Source of the DNA: Polyangiaceae bacterium
Lineage (GTDB): Bacteria > Myxococcota_A > Polyangia > Polyangiales > Polyangiaceae
Direction: 5' to 3'
Assembly (NCBI GenBank): GCA_016715885.1
Contig: JADJXL010000028.1
Location: 496,001-560,000 of the forward strand
Length of the DNA: 64,000 nucleotides
A program made the position numbers and the translations under genes. Position 1 is the first letter of the stretch; every line of letters starts with the position of its first letter. Of this stretch, positions 1 to 7,433 are shown piece after piece. Under the pieces are notes generated by a model, which was not told the origin of the DNA, ran no database searches, and saw only the letters and a program-made list of their open reading frames with translations.

Positions 1-1
1 T

Positions 2-625
2 GGATGTGACGGTACGTGCGGAGGAGATCCAGCGGCAGACACGCTTTCGCCCACCATCATGCAATGCCTCGCAGGCGGCGGTTACAACCTCTTTTGGCGT
101 CACGCGTCGGCAGATGTTTGTTCGGACAATACCGGACTGGGAACGGCCGCGAATACGTCGTATCCCGATTGGTGGAAACGTTGCGACGCCAATTGTCCCC
201 AAGGACAACCGCCGACGGCGACGGCAAGGCAACTCAATCCCACTGGGAACATGGAATCGATTGCCATCGGAAATTCGCTCGCGACGCGGGGCATTCCTTT
301 TGGCCGCATGCTCTCGAGCGAATATTGCCGGTGCATGAAGACCGCCGAGCTCATGAACCTCGTGCCGATTGCCAGCATCGAGCAGAATCAAGACATCACG
401 TATTACGTGTACGACGAAGCCAATCGCTGCAACAATACGATGGCGCTTTTGGCCGTCGAGCCACCCGCAGGGGCGAATACGGGGCTCGTGAGTCACGGTG
501 GATTCGTATGCCCGACACTCGGCGAGCTCGCCTGGGCCGAGGCTGCCATTTACAAGCCGAATGGGATGGGCGGGTCGACATTCATTGCGCGCGTGCACTG
601 GAATGCGTGGGATGCGCTTCCCTGA
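2..625 (+). CDS. histidine phosphatase-like protein, 5' end outside window
   Basis: The reading frame is open to the left edge, so the gene begins before this window. The first in-frame ATG is at 59, but about 19 codons upstream of it are open. The protein shows the layout of the histidine phosphatase (phosphoglycerate mutase-like) superfamily. An early Arg-His pair (LFWRHASADVC) is the expected phospho-acceptor motif, a central RMLSSEYCRC segment matches the family's SSP-like substrate Arg region, and a late VSHGGF supplies the second histidine. The first motif is RHA rather than the usual RHG. The substrate cannot be told from sequence. The gene converges on the minus-strand gene ending at 638. 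The superfamily call is fairly secure; the function is open. Confidence 0.7.
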   Translation, partial: GCDGTCGGDPAADTLSPTIMQCLAGGGYNLFWRHASADVCSDNTGLGTAANTSYPDWWKRCDANCPQGQPPTATARQLNPTGNMESIAIGNSLATRGIPFGRMLSSEYCRCMKTAELMNLVPIASIEQNQDITYYVYDEANRCNNTMALLAVEPPAGANTGLVSHGGFVCPTLGELAWAEAAIYKPNGMGGSTFIARVHWNAWDALP

Positions 626-637
626 GCATACGCCATT

Positions 638-1378
638 TCATTGAGGTGCCGGCTGCTCCATTCCGGCCTCCTCCTCGAGCTCGCAATCTTCACGCTCCAC
701 GCGCACCTTGACCTTGCGCTTGCCTCCCTCGTCCTGCACGTCGACGTCCACTTTCCCCGTCACGCCTTGCGCCGCAAGCTGCTGCATCAATTGCTCTTTG
801 GCTGCTTCGACGTCAGTTTCGTCGAGCACATCGAGGTCCAGCCAATGGTGACCAATTTTTTGGCCAAGCGTGCCGTGCACTCTGCCTTCGAGCACTTCTT
901 CGTGAATCGCAGCTTTTGCCAATGCCGGAAACTTTGCCCGAATCTGGTCGGCAACATCCGTCTTCGACAAACCATTTCCCCACACTTCGATTTCGAACGT
1001 GCTCTTGCCATTCTGCATCGCCATGCGCACCCGCGCTTCGGTGGTGCTACCGCTACCTTGAATCATTTTCTCGATCGCTTCGTGTTCCAAAGGCGGCTCG
1101 ACCCCCTCTGGTAATTCGATCGAAACTCGCCGCCCCACATCCACCTCGATATCCGCCGGCGCCGCACACGCCGCGACACCCAGCGTCATCACGGCCGCAG
1201 CAACCAGAAGCGCCTTGCGCAATCCAAACCTTTTCATTCTGTAGTCCTCCTCCTTCGGATGAATTTCGTTGAATTTTGCGAGCAGCTTTTCTTCGAGCGC
1301 CGCTTTGTGCTCGGGACGCGGCTTACGAAACGGCGCGAGCACCCGTCCAAGCGACCTTCGCATTTCAAAATCGAACAT
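638..1378 (-). CDS. membrane-anchored anti-sigma-like protein
   Basis: The 246-residue protein has a charged N-terminal segment of about 50 residues, one hydrophobic segment (about 55-70) and a long acidic exported part. That is the layout of an anti-sigma factor with a cytoplasmic sigma-binding tail. Its start overlaps the end of the ECF sigma gene by 14 bases, so the two are co-transcribed and probably coupled. An alternative ATG at 1237 is preceded by a strong AAGGAGGAGGAC ribosome site and would give a 199-residue lipoprotein with a GVAAC lipobox. That purine run also encodes Lys-Glu-Glu-Asp in the longer frame, so it may be coincidental. No recognisable catalytic domain is present. The partner role is inferred from position and topology only. 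Confidence 0.6.
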   Translation of the reverse strand: MFDFEMRRSLGRVLAPFRKPRPEHKAALEEKLLAKFNEIHPKEEDYRMKRFGLRKALLVAAAVMTLGVAACAAPADIEVDVGRRVSIELPEGVEPPLEHEAIEKMIQGSGSTTEARVRMAMQNGKSTFEIEVWGNGLSKTDVADQIRAKFPALAKAAIHEEVLEGRVHGTLGQKIGHHWLDLDVLDETDVEAAKEQLMQQLAAQGVTGKVDVDVQDEGGKRKVKVRVEREDCELEEEAGMEQPAPQ

Positions 1379-2009
1379 TGGTCACGCCCTCCGTCTCTGC
1401 GTTCGACAAACTCATTTCATCTTTTAATGACGGCATCTTTTTCACTTGCGCTTCGAGCTCCCGCATGGCCCGCGACGAGCGTTGTTTCACCGCATCGACC
1501 TTCATGCCGAGCAATTCCGCAATTTCGGCATGCGACAAACCGTCTCCAAAACGCAGCACCAAGACTTCCCGCGATGGCGCGGAAATCGCCAAGAGCGCCT
1601 TGTGCAATTGCCCCATCTTTTCGCCACGAACCAACGCATCGAGCGGCGATTCACCTCCGTCCGCGATGCTTCCAGCCAAGTCATCCACGGGGACATCGTC
1701 ACGAACTGCTCGTAACCAATCGATGACGGCCGAGCGTGCAATCGCGAGGACATACATCCGCACGGTGCCGCGTTTCGCGTCGTAATCCCCGAGACGCTCG
1801 AGAAATTTGTGAAAAACGATGGCCACGACGTCTTCGGCATCTTGCGGATGCCCAATACGGCGACCAACGAAGCCCGTAACGGGCCCGTAAAGCTCACGAT
1901 AGAGCGTACGGAACGCGTCACGATTGCCGCGTAAAGCGGCCCGTAGCAAGTCACAGTGCCGATCGTCTCGGCTCGGCCAGAGAAAACTCATCATCGAGAA
2001 CTCGAACAT
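1365..2009 (-). CDS. ECF-type RNA polymerase sigma factor
   Basis: About 214 residues. A region 2 segment contains HPQDAEDVVAIVFHKFLERL and is followed by the core-binding/-10 stretch ending IARSAVIDWLRAVR. A region 4 helix-turn-helix follows (REVLVLRFGDGLSHAEIAEL, then GMKVDAVKQRSSRAMRELE). This is the standard two-domain ECF sigma-70 family, which redirects RNA polymerase to a small regulon. Starts at 2009, 1994 or 1991 are all possible and none has a strong ribosome site. A longer frame to 2096 has no support. It is followed by an overlapping membrane-anchored gene that is probably its regulator. The ABC exporter operon diverges from it and is a plausible target. Confidence 0.85.
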   Translation of the reverse strand: MFEFSMMSFLWPSRDDRHCDLLRAALRGNRDAFRTLYRELYGPVTGFVGRRIGHPQDAEDVVAIVFHKFLERLGDYDAKRGTVRMYVLAIARSAVIDWLRAVRDDVPVDDLAGSIADGGESPLDALVRGEKMGQLHKALLAISAPSREVLVLRFGDGLSHAEIAELLGMKVDAVKQRSSRAMRELEAQVKKMPSLKDEMSLSNAETEGVTNVRF

Positions 2010-2135
2010 CAGTACGTCGGCAGGATGAGAAAGGTGACAAGAAATTTTCAGGACACGAGCGGCAACCGTGCTGGCCGGAAAAAGTGCTACGCTCACGGCG
2101 CCGTCGAAGGTACATGGGGGGCAGGACCATCATCG

Positions 2136-3077
2136 ATGCTGGCAATCGAAGCAAAAGGTTTGCGCAAGTCGTACCGAGGGCTATTTCGTCGCAGCGGCGG
2201 CGTCGAAGCCTTGCGAGGCCTCGATGTGCAGGTGGAACAAGGCGCCGCATTCGGGCTCATCGGGCTGAATGGTGCCGGAAAAACCACGTTCATCAAAACG
2301 CTCCTCGCCATCGTGAGGCCCACCGCAGGCGAAGTGCGTATTCTTGGCCAGGATCCCAACGACCCGCGCGCTCGAGCCCACGTGGGTTACTTGCCGGAGC
2401 GACTGCACTTGCCGCATTCTTTCACGCCCGTACAATTCCTCGCGAGCGTGGCGCGAATGAAAGGATTGAAGGCAAGTGACGACGTGACCATGAGGCAAAT
2501 CGAACGCGTGGGGCTTGGTTCGGACGCCCATCGACGCATTGCAGGGTTTTCCAAAGGCATGAGGCAAAGGCTCGGGCTTGCCGCCGCGTTTCTCGGCAAT
2601 CCGCAATTGCTGATACTGGACGAACCCACGGACGGCGTGGACCCTTTGGGTCGCGCTGAAATTCGTCGCATTCTGAGCGAAGAGCGCGCTCGCGGTGCAA
2701 CCCTTTTTCTCAATTCCCATTTGCTCAGCGAAACCGAACGCGTCTGTGATCGTATTGGCATTCTCTCGGACGGGCGCCTCGTGCGTGAAGGCACCATCGA
2801 TGCCCTGTGCGGCAGCGAATCTAAATACAGATTGCGGTTTGCCCCGGGATTCGATGTGCAAGCATTGACGGCTTTGGGACTTCGATCGGCAGAGACGGAC
2901 GGCGTGTTTCTCTGCGAAGCGCCGGACCCGACGGCGCTCAATGTGCTGCTCGATCGCATACGCGCCACAGGCGCGTGCCTCGTGGAATTGAGGCGCGACG
3001 TGCGCGACCTCGAAGAAGTGCTTGCGGATGCGCTTTCTGCGTCGGGCGCCAAGAATCCTTCGGAGAAACCGTCGTGA
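2136..3077 (+). CDS. ABC-2 type exporter, ATP-binding subunit
   Basis: 313 residues. It carries Walker A GLNGAGKTT, an ABC signature that is degenerate (GFSKGMRQRLGLA in place of LSGGQ), Walker B LLILDEPTDGVDP and the switch histidine in LFLNSHLLSE. This pattern is typical of the CcmA/NatA-like group, which drives export or gliding-type ABC-2 permeases. The ATG at 2136 is preceded by a GCAGGA ribosome site and fits the domain start; an in-frame upstream extension to 1956 overlaps the sigma promoter region and looks non-coding. It overlaps the next gene by 4 bases (GTGA), so the two subunits are coupled. The substrate is unknown. Confidence 0.9.
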   Translation: MLAIEAKGLRKSYRGLFRRSGGVEALRGLDVQVEQGAAFGLIGLNGAGKTTFIKTLLAIVRPTAGEVRILGQDPNDPRARAHVGYLPERLHLPHSFTPVQFLASVARMKGLKASDDVTMRQIERVGLGSDAHRRIAGFSKGMRQRLGLAAAFLGNPQLLILDEPTDGVDPLGRAEIRRILSEERARGATLFLNSHLLSETERVCDRIGILSDGRLVREGTIDALCGSESKYRLRFAPGFDVQALTALGLRSAETDGVFLCEAPDPTALNVLLDRIRATGACLVELRRDVRDLEEVLADALSASGAKNPSEKPS

Positions 3078-3907
3078 AGATTTTCGCCGTCGCCATGCAC
3101 GTGCTTCGTGAAGCGGCATCGCGAAAATGGTTTCTCGCGCTTGCCATTGGCCTTACCGGGCTTCTCGGCGTTCTCGCCTTCGCCCTGCGCCTCGAAGTGG
3201 TCGACGGCGCCCTTGCGGCCACGAGGTTTTTCGGAAAGTCCGTCAATACGGACATTCGCGCGGCGGACATCGTCCTGCGACACCTCTTTCGAGCCACTGC
3301 GTACATGATTTTTTATGGAGGTTTGGCCTTTGGAATCGTCGCGTCTGCGGATTTCGGACCAAGCTTGCTCGCGCCGGGGCGTATCGAACATATGCTCGCG
3401 TTGCCGCTGCGTCGGTCGGAGCTCTTGGCGGGAACCTTTCTCGGAGTGCTCGTGCTCTCCGTCGTCGCGTCGCTTTATGGTGCGGGCGGTTTGGCGCTCA
3501 TTTTCGGCGTCAAGACGGGCGTGTATACCATTCGGCCCGTTCTGGCGGCGCTTCTGGCGAGCATCACGTTTTCTGCCATTTACGGCGCGATGCTCGCCGT
3601 CGCCGTGATCATTCGTAGCGCGGCGATTTCTGCAGCGACCGGCGTATTTTTCCTCATTGCGGGGACGATCGCAGGCAACCGCGACAAGCTCGATGCATTT
3701 TTCGAATCGGGCATGGCTCGATCGGCGTTTCGTGCAGTAACACTCTTTTTGCCGCGCGTGTCGACGCTGGCCAATGCATCGTCGGATTTGGCCGGCTCGC
3801 TCCCGGTGGATGGTTGGGCCCTTGCCAGTCAAATCGCGGGGCTTTCGGTGTTCGGATTGGCAGCCTTGGCGCTCGGCATTCATCTTTTCGAGCAAAAGGA
3901 TTTCTGA
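3074..3907 (+). CDS. ABC-2 type exporter, permease subunit
   Basis: 277 residues with about six hydrophobic segments and no cytoplasmic nucleotide-binding motif, as expected of an ABC-2 membrane subunit. The GTG start overlaps the TGA of the ATPase gene; longer frames starting at 2975 run inside that gene and were discarded. An alternative ATG (MHVLREAA) lies eight codons in. The segment GPSLLAPGRIEHMLALPLRR resembles the loop before the third helix in NosY/GldF-type permeases. The stop TGA overlaps the ATG of the following gene, making a three-gene coupled operon. The substrate cannot be inferred. Confidence 0.85.
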   Translation: MKIFAVAMHVLREAASRKWFLALAIGLTGLLGVLAFALRLEVVDGALAATRFFGKSVNTDIRAADIVLRHLFRATAYMIFYGGLAFGIVASADFGPSLLAPGRIEHMLALPLRRSELLAGTFLGVLVLSVVASLYGAGGLALIFGVKTGVYTIRPVLAALLASITFSAIYGAMLAVAVIIRSAAISAATGVFFLIAGTIAGNRDKLDAFFESGMARSAFRAVTLFLPRVSTLANASSDLAGSLPVDGWALASQIAGLSVFGLAALALGIHLFEQKDF

Positions 3908-4965
3908 TGAAACGGGTCATTTGGCTGCTCGTGGCCGTCGTGCTCCTCGGATTGGCCGCATTTTTGATGTCGCGGGGGGACAAACCCAAACGAGCCGACC
4001 GGACTGCCGAAGTCGACTTTCCTCGACGTCAACGCAGCCAAGAACGAATCCGCAACGAACGCCGACGGACATTGCCTCCCGTGCGGCCACAAAATGACGC
4101 CCCGACGCCCGACCAATTCCTCAAACGAGATCCGCTCATCGTAGCTCTGCCCGGCGGCAAAAACAAAAGCACGGTGGTTTTCGAGGTGGGTGAATTGAAG
4201 GATTCACCCGTTGGAAAAGCATGGCTCGATTGCTTGATGGAACGCAATGGCCAGACCGGGCTCGATAAATTCGAGAGCGATTTCGGGATCAACCCGCTGG
4301 AAGACATCGAACGTGTTGCGGTCTCGTCCGCGCCGCTCATCGTGTTGTCCGTTCGTGGCGACAAATTGAGCTTCGATCGGCCGGAATATGCAAAACGAAC
4401 GTTTGGTACTGGAGGCGTGATTTACGAAAAGCAGTCAGGCTCCGATGCATTCGCAATCTGGGGTGATTCCCTCGTGCTCAGGGGGCCGAATGCGAAAGTC
4501 ATCGAAGAAGCCATCACGCGCCTCGAATCCGGCGAACCTGCGGAGCCGGCCATTCCGGAATGGTCGATGTACGGGGACATTTATGGGTCCCTTTCCCCCG
4601 AAGAGCTCGCAAATATGATGCCCGACGAGCAAGACGAGCTCGCGGAAAAACTCCAAAAAGCAGTCGAACGGGTGGACTTGCACGTGGACGCATCGGAAGA
4701 CGTCGCCATCGTGGCGGACGTGGAAGGGCCGCACCAGGCAGACATCGAAGATCTTGGAAAATCGTTTGGCGCGGCGCTATCACTGGCACGCATGCAGGCG
4801 CAAGACCAAGAGGACGGGAAACTTGCCGAATTGCTCGATTACGCGGCGGTGCATCCACACGGCAAACGATTCTCGCTCGATGTGGCATTGCCCTTCGACG
4901 TGCTGAAAGAGATGGGGCCTTGTCGCAAGCGAAAGAACGATGCGGCTGACGCAGGCGCGCCCTGA
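3907..4965 (+). CDS. single-pass membrane-anchored protein of unknown function
   Basis: 352 residues. A very N-terminal hydrophobic segment (VIWLLVAVVLLGLAAFLM) is followed by a basic linker (about 20-55) and a large soluble, probably periplasmic, domain. The ATG overlaps the stop of the ABC permease gene (TGATG), so it is the third member of the exporter operon and may act as an accessory or substrate-capture component. No known motif was recognised. It ends 13 bases before the stop of the convergent gene on the other strand. Confidence 0.7.
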   Translation: MKRVIWLLVAVVLLGLAAFLMSRGDKPKRADRTAEVDFPRRQRSQERIRNERRRTLPPVRPQNDAPTPDQFLKRDPLIVALPGGKNKSTVVFEVGELKDSPVGKAWLDCLMERNGQTGLDKFESDFGINPLEDIERVAVSSAPLIVLSVRGDKLSFDRPEYAKRTFGTGGVIYEKQSGSDAFAIWGDSLVLRGPNAKVIEEAITRLESGEPAEPAIPEWSMYGDIYGSLSPEELANMMPDEQDELAEKLQKAVERVDLHVDASEDVAIVADVEGPHQADIEDLGKSFGAALSLARMQAQDQEDGKLAELLDYAAVHPHGKRFSLDVALPFDVLKEMGPCRKRKNDAADAGAP

Positions 4966-4978
4966 AAATCGTTTGACG

Positions 4979-6862
4979 TCAAAGATCGTACGGTTTGCCA
5001 AACCCGATGCCTAGTGGTTTCTCGACGGAAAATCCGTCGGAATTTTCGGCGAGCCACGTGAACGTCGGAGACTCGAGATCCCGATCGAACTCGTAACGAA
5101 CGATGCGCGGCCCCGCGGTTCCCACCGCGAGAATGGTCATACGCACGCCGGGCATCGTGGCAACGTTCCCCACGGCCCATGTCGAGTGGTCTTGTCTGAA
5201 GAGATGGTCCGGACCGCTCGAATAAACACGGTCATTGGGACGAACGATGATGTCGAGCGTTCGAGGACCTCGACGAAGCACGAGCGCATGGCTCGTTTGC
5301 GAAAGGATGCGCCAACGCACGGGCAGTCGGCCGAACGGATCGAGAACGAAGGGCATGTAGAACGCGTTCACCACGCCACGTACGACGATCACTTCCGTGT
5401 TCGAAGGCGTCCCGATTTGCTCGCGCAACGCTTCGGCATTCTTGATGAAGTCCTCGCCGTGACTGCGGATTCGGCGCGCAGAAAGCCATGATGCCCCGGG
5501 CGCGTGCACGAGGTGCGCGAAGCCCAGCATGATCGCCGCAAATCCTGTGATTTGCACGGCCGCACCTCGATCGTTGCGCCTTGGTTCCGAGACAAACCAC
5601 ACGTGATCGAGCAGCATCGCGACGAGCGGCGCTACGCCGAGCATGCTCGTACCCAGCACGCGCGGCGATGGAGACACGGCCATGACGGGAATGACCGCGA
5701 GCAGCGATCCGATGGCGAAGAACCAGAACCAGCGACGGCGCGCGTCATCGAGCGCGGCGAGGACACTTCGCATCGCGACGACGACGACAGGCGTACCGAC
5801 GACGAACAATGCCACGAGCAGCCATGGAGATGCGGTGGAATCCAGCGACTCGTAATCGAGCGACATCCACGCGTTTGCCGAGAGCGTGACGAACCTTCGC
5901 GGCGCGACGGTCAGAAACCGAATGGGATCGCGCAGTGGATCGGTGTAGTAGCCCGAGCCGCGCGAGCCGTAGTCGAGCGCCGCACGCGTGGCCATGTAGA
6001 CGACGGTCGGCACGACGAACGGGAGAAGACCGACGGCGCGACGCGTGATGCTTTCGCGCCGCAGACCCTGGTTGAACATTTGGGGCTTCGGGTCGCCTTC
6101 GGCGCCCTTCGCCCCGAACCCCACCTCGAACGCCAGGACAAACCCTGCAAAACTCAGCGCATATTCGCCAGAAAAGAGGGCAAGCGCGAACAGGACGAAC
6201 GCGAGGAGACCGTGACGCCATGCACGTTCGTCGCGATATCGAACGTATGCATTCAAAGCAAATGTGCCGAATGCGAGCGACATGAACACTTCGCGATTGG
6301 CAAGCCACGCCAAGGGCATGACGTGACAAGGCGCGAGCGCGAAGATGAACGTCGCGATGAACGCAGCTCGTGACCCGAGCGCGCGCAGAAAAAGTGCGCG
6401 CGCCGCGAGCACCGCGGCAAACCACCACGCGAACGAATGCAGATGGAGAAGGAGCGTGTTGCGACCCAGCACGAGGTGCTCGCCCCAGCGCAGCGCGCTC
6501 GCGAGCGGCCGGAAGAATCGGATCTCGAGCTCTGGATCGGCCCACCACGTGATCATTCCTCGCTCGGCGAGGACGGCGCGATCGGCATCATTGATGAAGT
6601 CGTACAGGTCGAAGATGCCGCGTTTGCCCGGGAACGTGCCGTCGATCATCGACGCGTGGAGGTAGTCGTCGGAGATGAACGGCGAGCGGAGCGCTGGAAA
6701 AAAGACCACTGCCGCGCAAAGCACGACGAGCGCCAAACTCATCCAAGGGCGTTTGAAACCTTGGCGTGTCGGGCGCGTTGCATTCCCTTCCACAGGTTCC
6801 GTCGTCGCTCGAATCGTCGCGTCCGGCTGCGCTTCCGAGTTGCCCCGAGCGTCGTCATTCAT
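4979..6862 (-). CDS. multispanning GT-C-like membrane protein
   Basis: About 627 residues with an N-terminal cytoplasmic tail and roughly ten to twelve hydrophobic helices. After the first helix comes SDDYLHASMIDG, an acidic pair in the first external loop. That is the hallmark of GT-C glycosyltransferases, which use polyprenyl-phosphate sugars (the PMT/ArnT-like fold). The C-terminal 120 residues are soluble. The ATG at 6862 is preferred over 6916 because the extra 18 residues look non-coding. It diverges from a lipoprotein gene 65 bases away. The glycosyltransferase call rests on topology and the DD motif, so it is tentative. Confidence 0.6.
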   Translation of the reverse strand: MNDDARGNSEAQPDATIRATTEPVEGNATRPTRQGFKRPWMSLALVVLCAAVVFFPALRSPFISDDYLHASMIDGTFPGKRGIFDLYDFINDADRAVLAERGMITWWADPELEIRFFRPLASALRWGEHLVLGRNTLLLHLHSFAWWFAAVLAARALFLRALGSRAAFIATFIFALAPCHVMPLAWLANREVFMSLAFGTFALNAYVRYRDERAWRHGLLAFVLFALALFSGEYALSFAGFVLAFEVGFGAKGAEGDPKPQMFNQGLRRESITRRAVGLLPFVVPTVVYMATRAALDYGSRGSGYYTDPLRDPIRFLTVAPRRFVTLSANAWMSLDYESLDSTASPWLLVALFVVGTPVVVVAMRSVLAALDDARRRWFWFFAIGSLLAVIPVMAVSPSPRVLGTSMLGVAPLVAMLLDHVWFVSEPRRNDRGAAVQITGFAAIMLGFAHLVHAPGASWLSARRIRSHGEDFIKNAEALREQIGTPSNTEVIVVRGVVNAFYMPFVLDPFGRLPVRWRILSQTSHALVLRRGPRTLDIIVRPNDRVYSSGPDHLFRQDHSTWAVGNVATMPGVRMTILAVGTAGPRIVRYEFDRDLESPTFTWLAENSDGFSVEKPLGIGFGKPYDL

Positions 6863-6927
6863 CGAAGACACCCAGGGTTGGAAGTTGTGTACAGCCGGGC
6901 ATTCGTGTAGCTTCAAAACACAATCCC

Positions 6928-7332
6928 GTGAAACACGCCAGCATCCTTCTTCTAGCGATTGGGCTCTGTGGACTCAGCTTCGCCGCGTGTGCGGAAGGAG
7001 ATACGACCCAGTTTGGCAACCAGCCCTCCGGCGGCGGTGGAGACGGCGGAGGCGGCGAGAACACCGGAAACGGTGGAAACGGCGGCGGCATTTCGGTGGG
7101 GTCGAGCTCGTCGAGCTCGGCTAGCAGCGCGAGCTCCGCGAGCTCTTCGAGCAGCAGCAGTGGCGGCGGTGGCGTCTGCTCCGTGCCGTGTTCGGCGGAT
7201 GCCGACTGCCAAAGCAACTGCTCCGTACCGCCCGTGGGCGTCAACTGTTGCGACATTGGCACGAACACTTGTTACGTATCGGGCGCGGATGTGTGTCCGT
7301 CGCAGGGCTCGAGCAGCGGCTCGATGTACTGA
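6928..7332 (+). CDS. Gly/Ser-rich lipoprotein with cysteine-rich C-terminus
   Basis: 134 residues from a GTG start. A type II signal peptide (VKHASILLLAIGLCGLSFAAC) ends at a lipobox Cys. A low-complexity Gly/Ser linker follows (about 30-85), then a compact domain with about eight cysteines (VCSVPCSADADCQSNC onward). This is a common myxobacterial surface lipoprotein design: lipid anchor, flexible stalk, small disulfide-rich head. No function is known. The start was chosen because it begins exactly at the signal peptide; the longer frame from 6766 overlaps the divergent gene. Confidence 0.7.
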   Translation: MKHASILLLAIGLCGLSFAACAEGDTTQFGNQPSGGGGDGGGGENTGNGGNGGGISVGSSSSSSASSASSASSSSSSSGGGGVCSVPCSADADCQSNCSVPPVGVNCCDIGTNTCYVSGADVCPSQGSSSGSMY

Positions 7333-7433
7333 TCGCCCCTCGCGCTTTTCGCATTTCTCTCGCCCCGAATCACGCCAAAACATCGGCCGCGCTTTTGGCC
7401 CCATGAGCGCGCATCGGCTACCTTTCCCCGCTG

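Noticed and set aside
2181..3895. Long minus-strand frames opposite the ABC exporter operon
   Set aside because: Strong ABC motifs on the plus strand; the minus frames are Arg/His-rich shadows typical of high-GC DNA.
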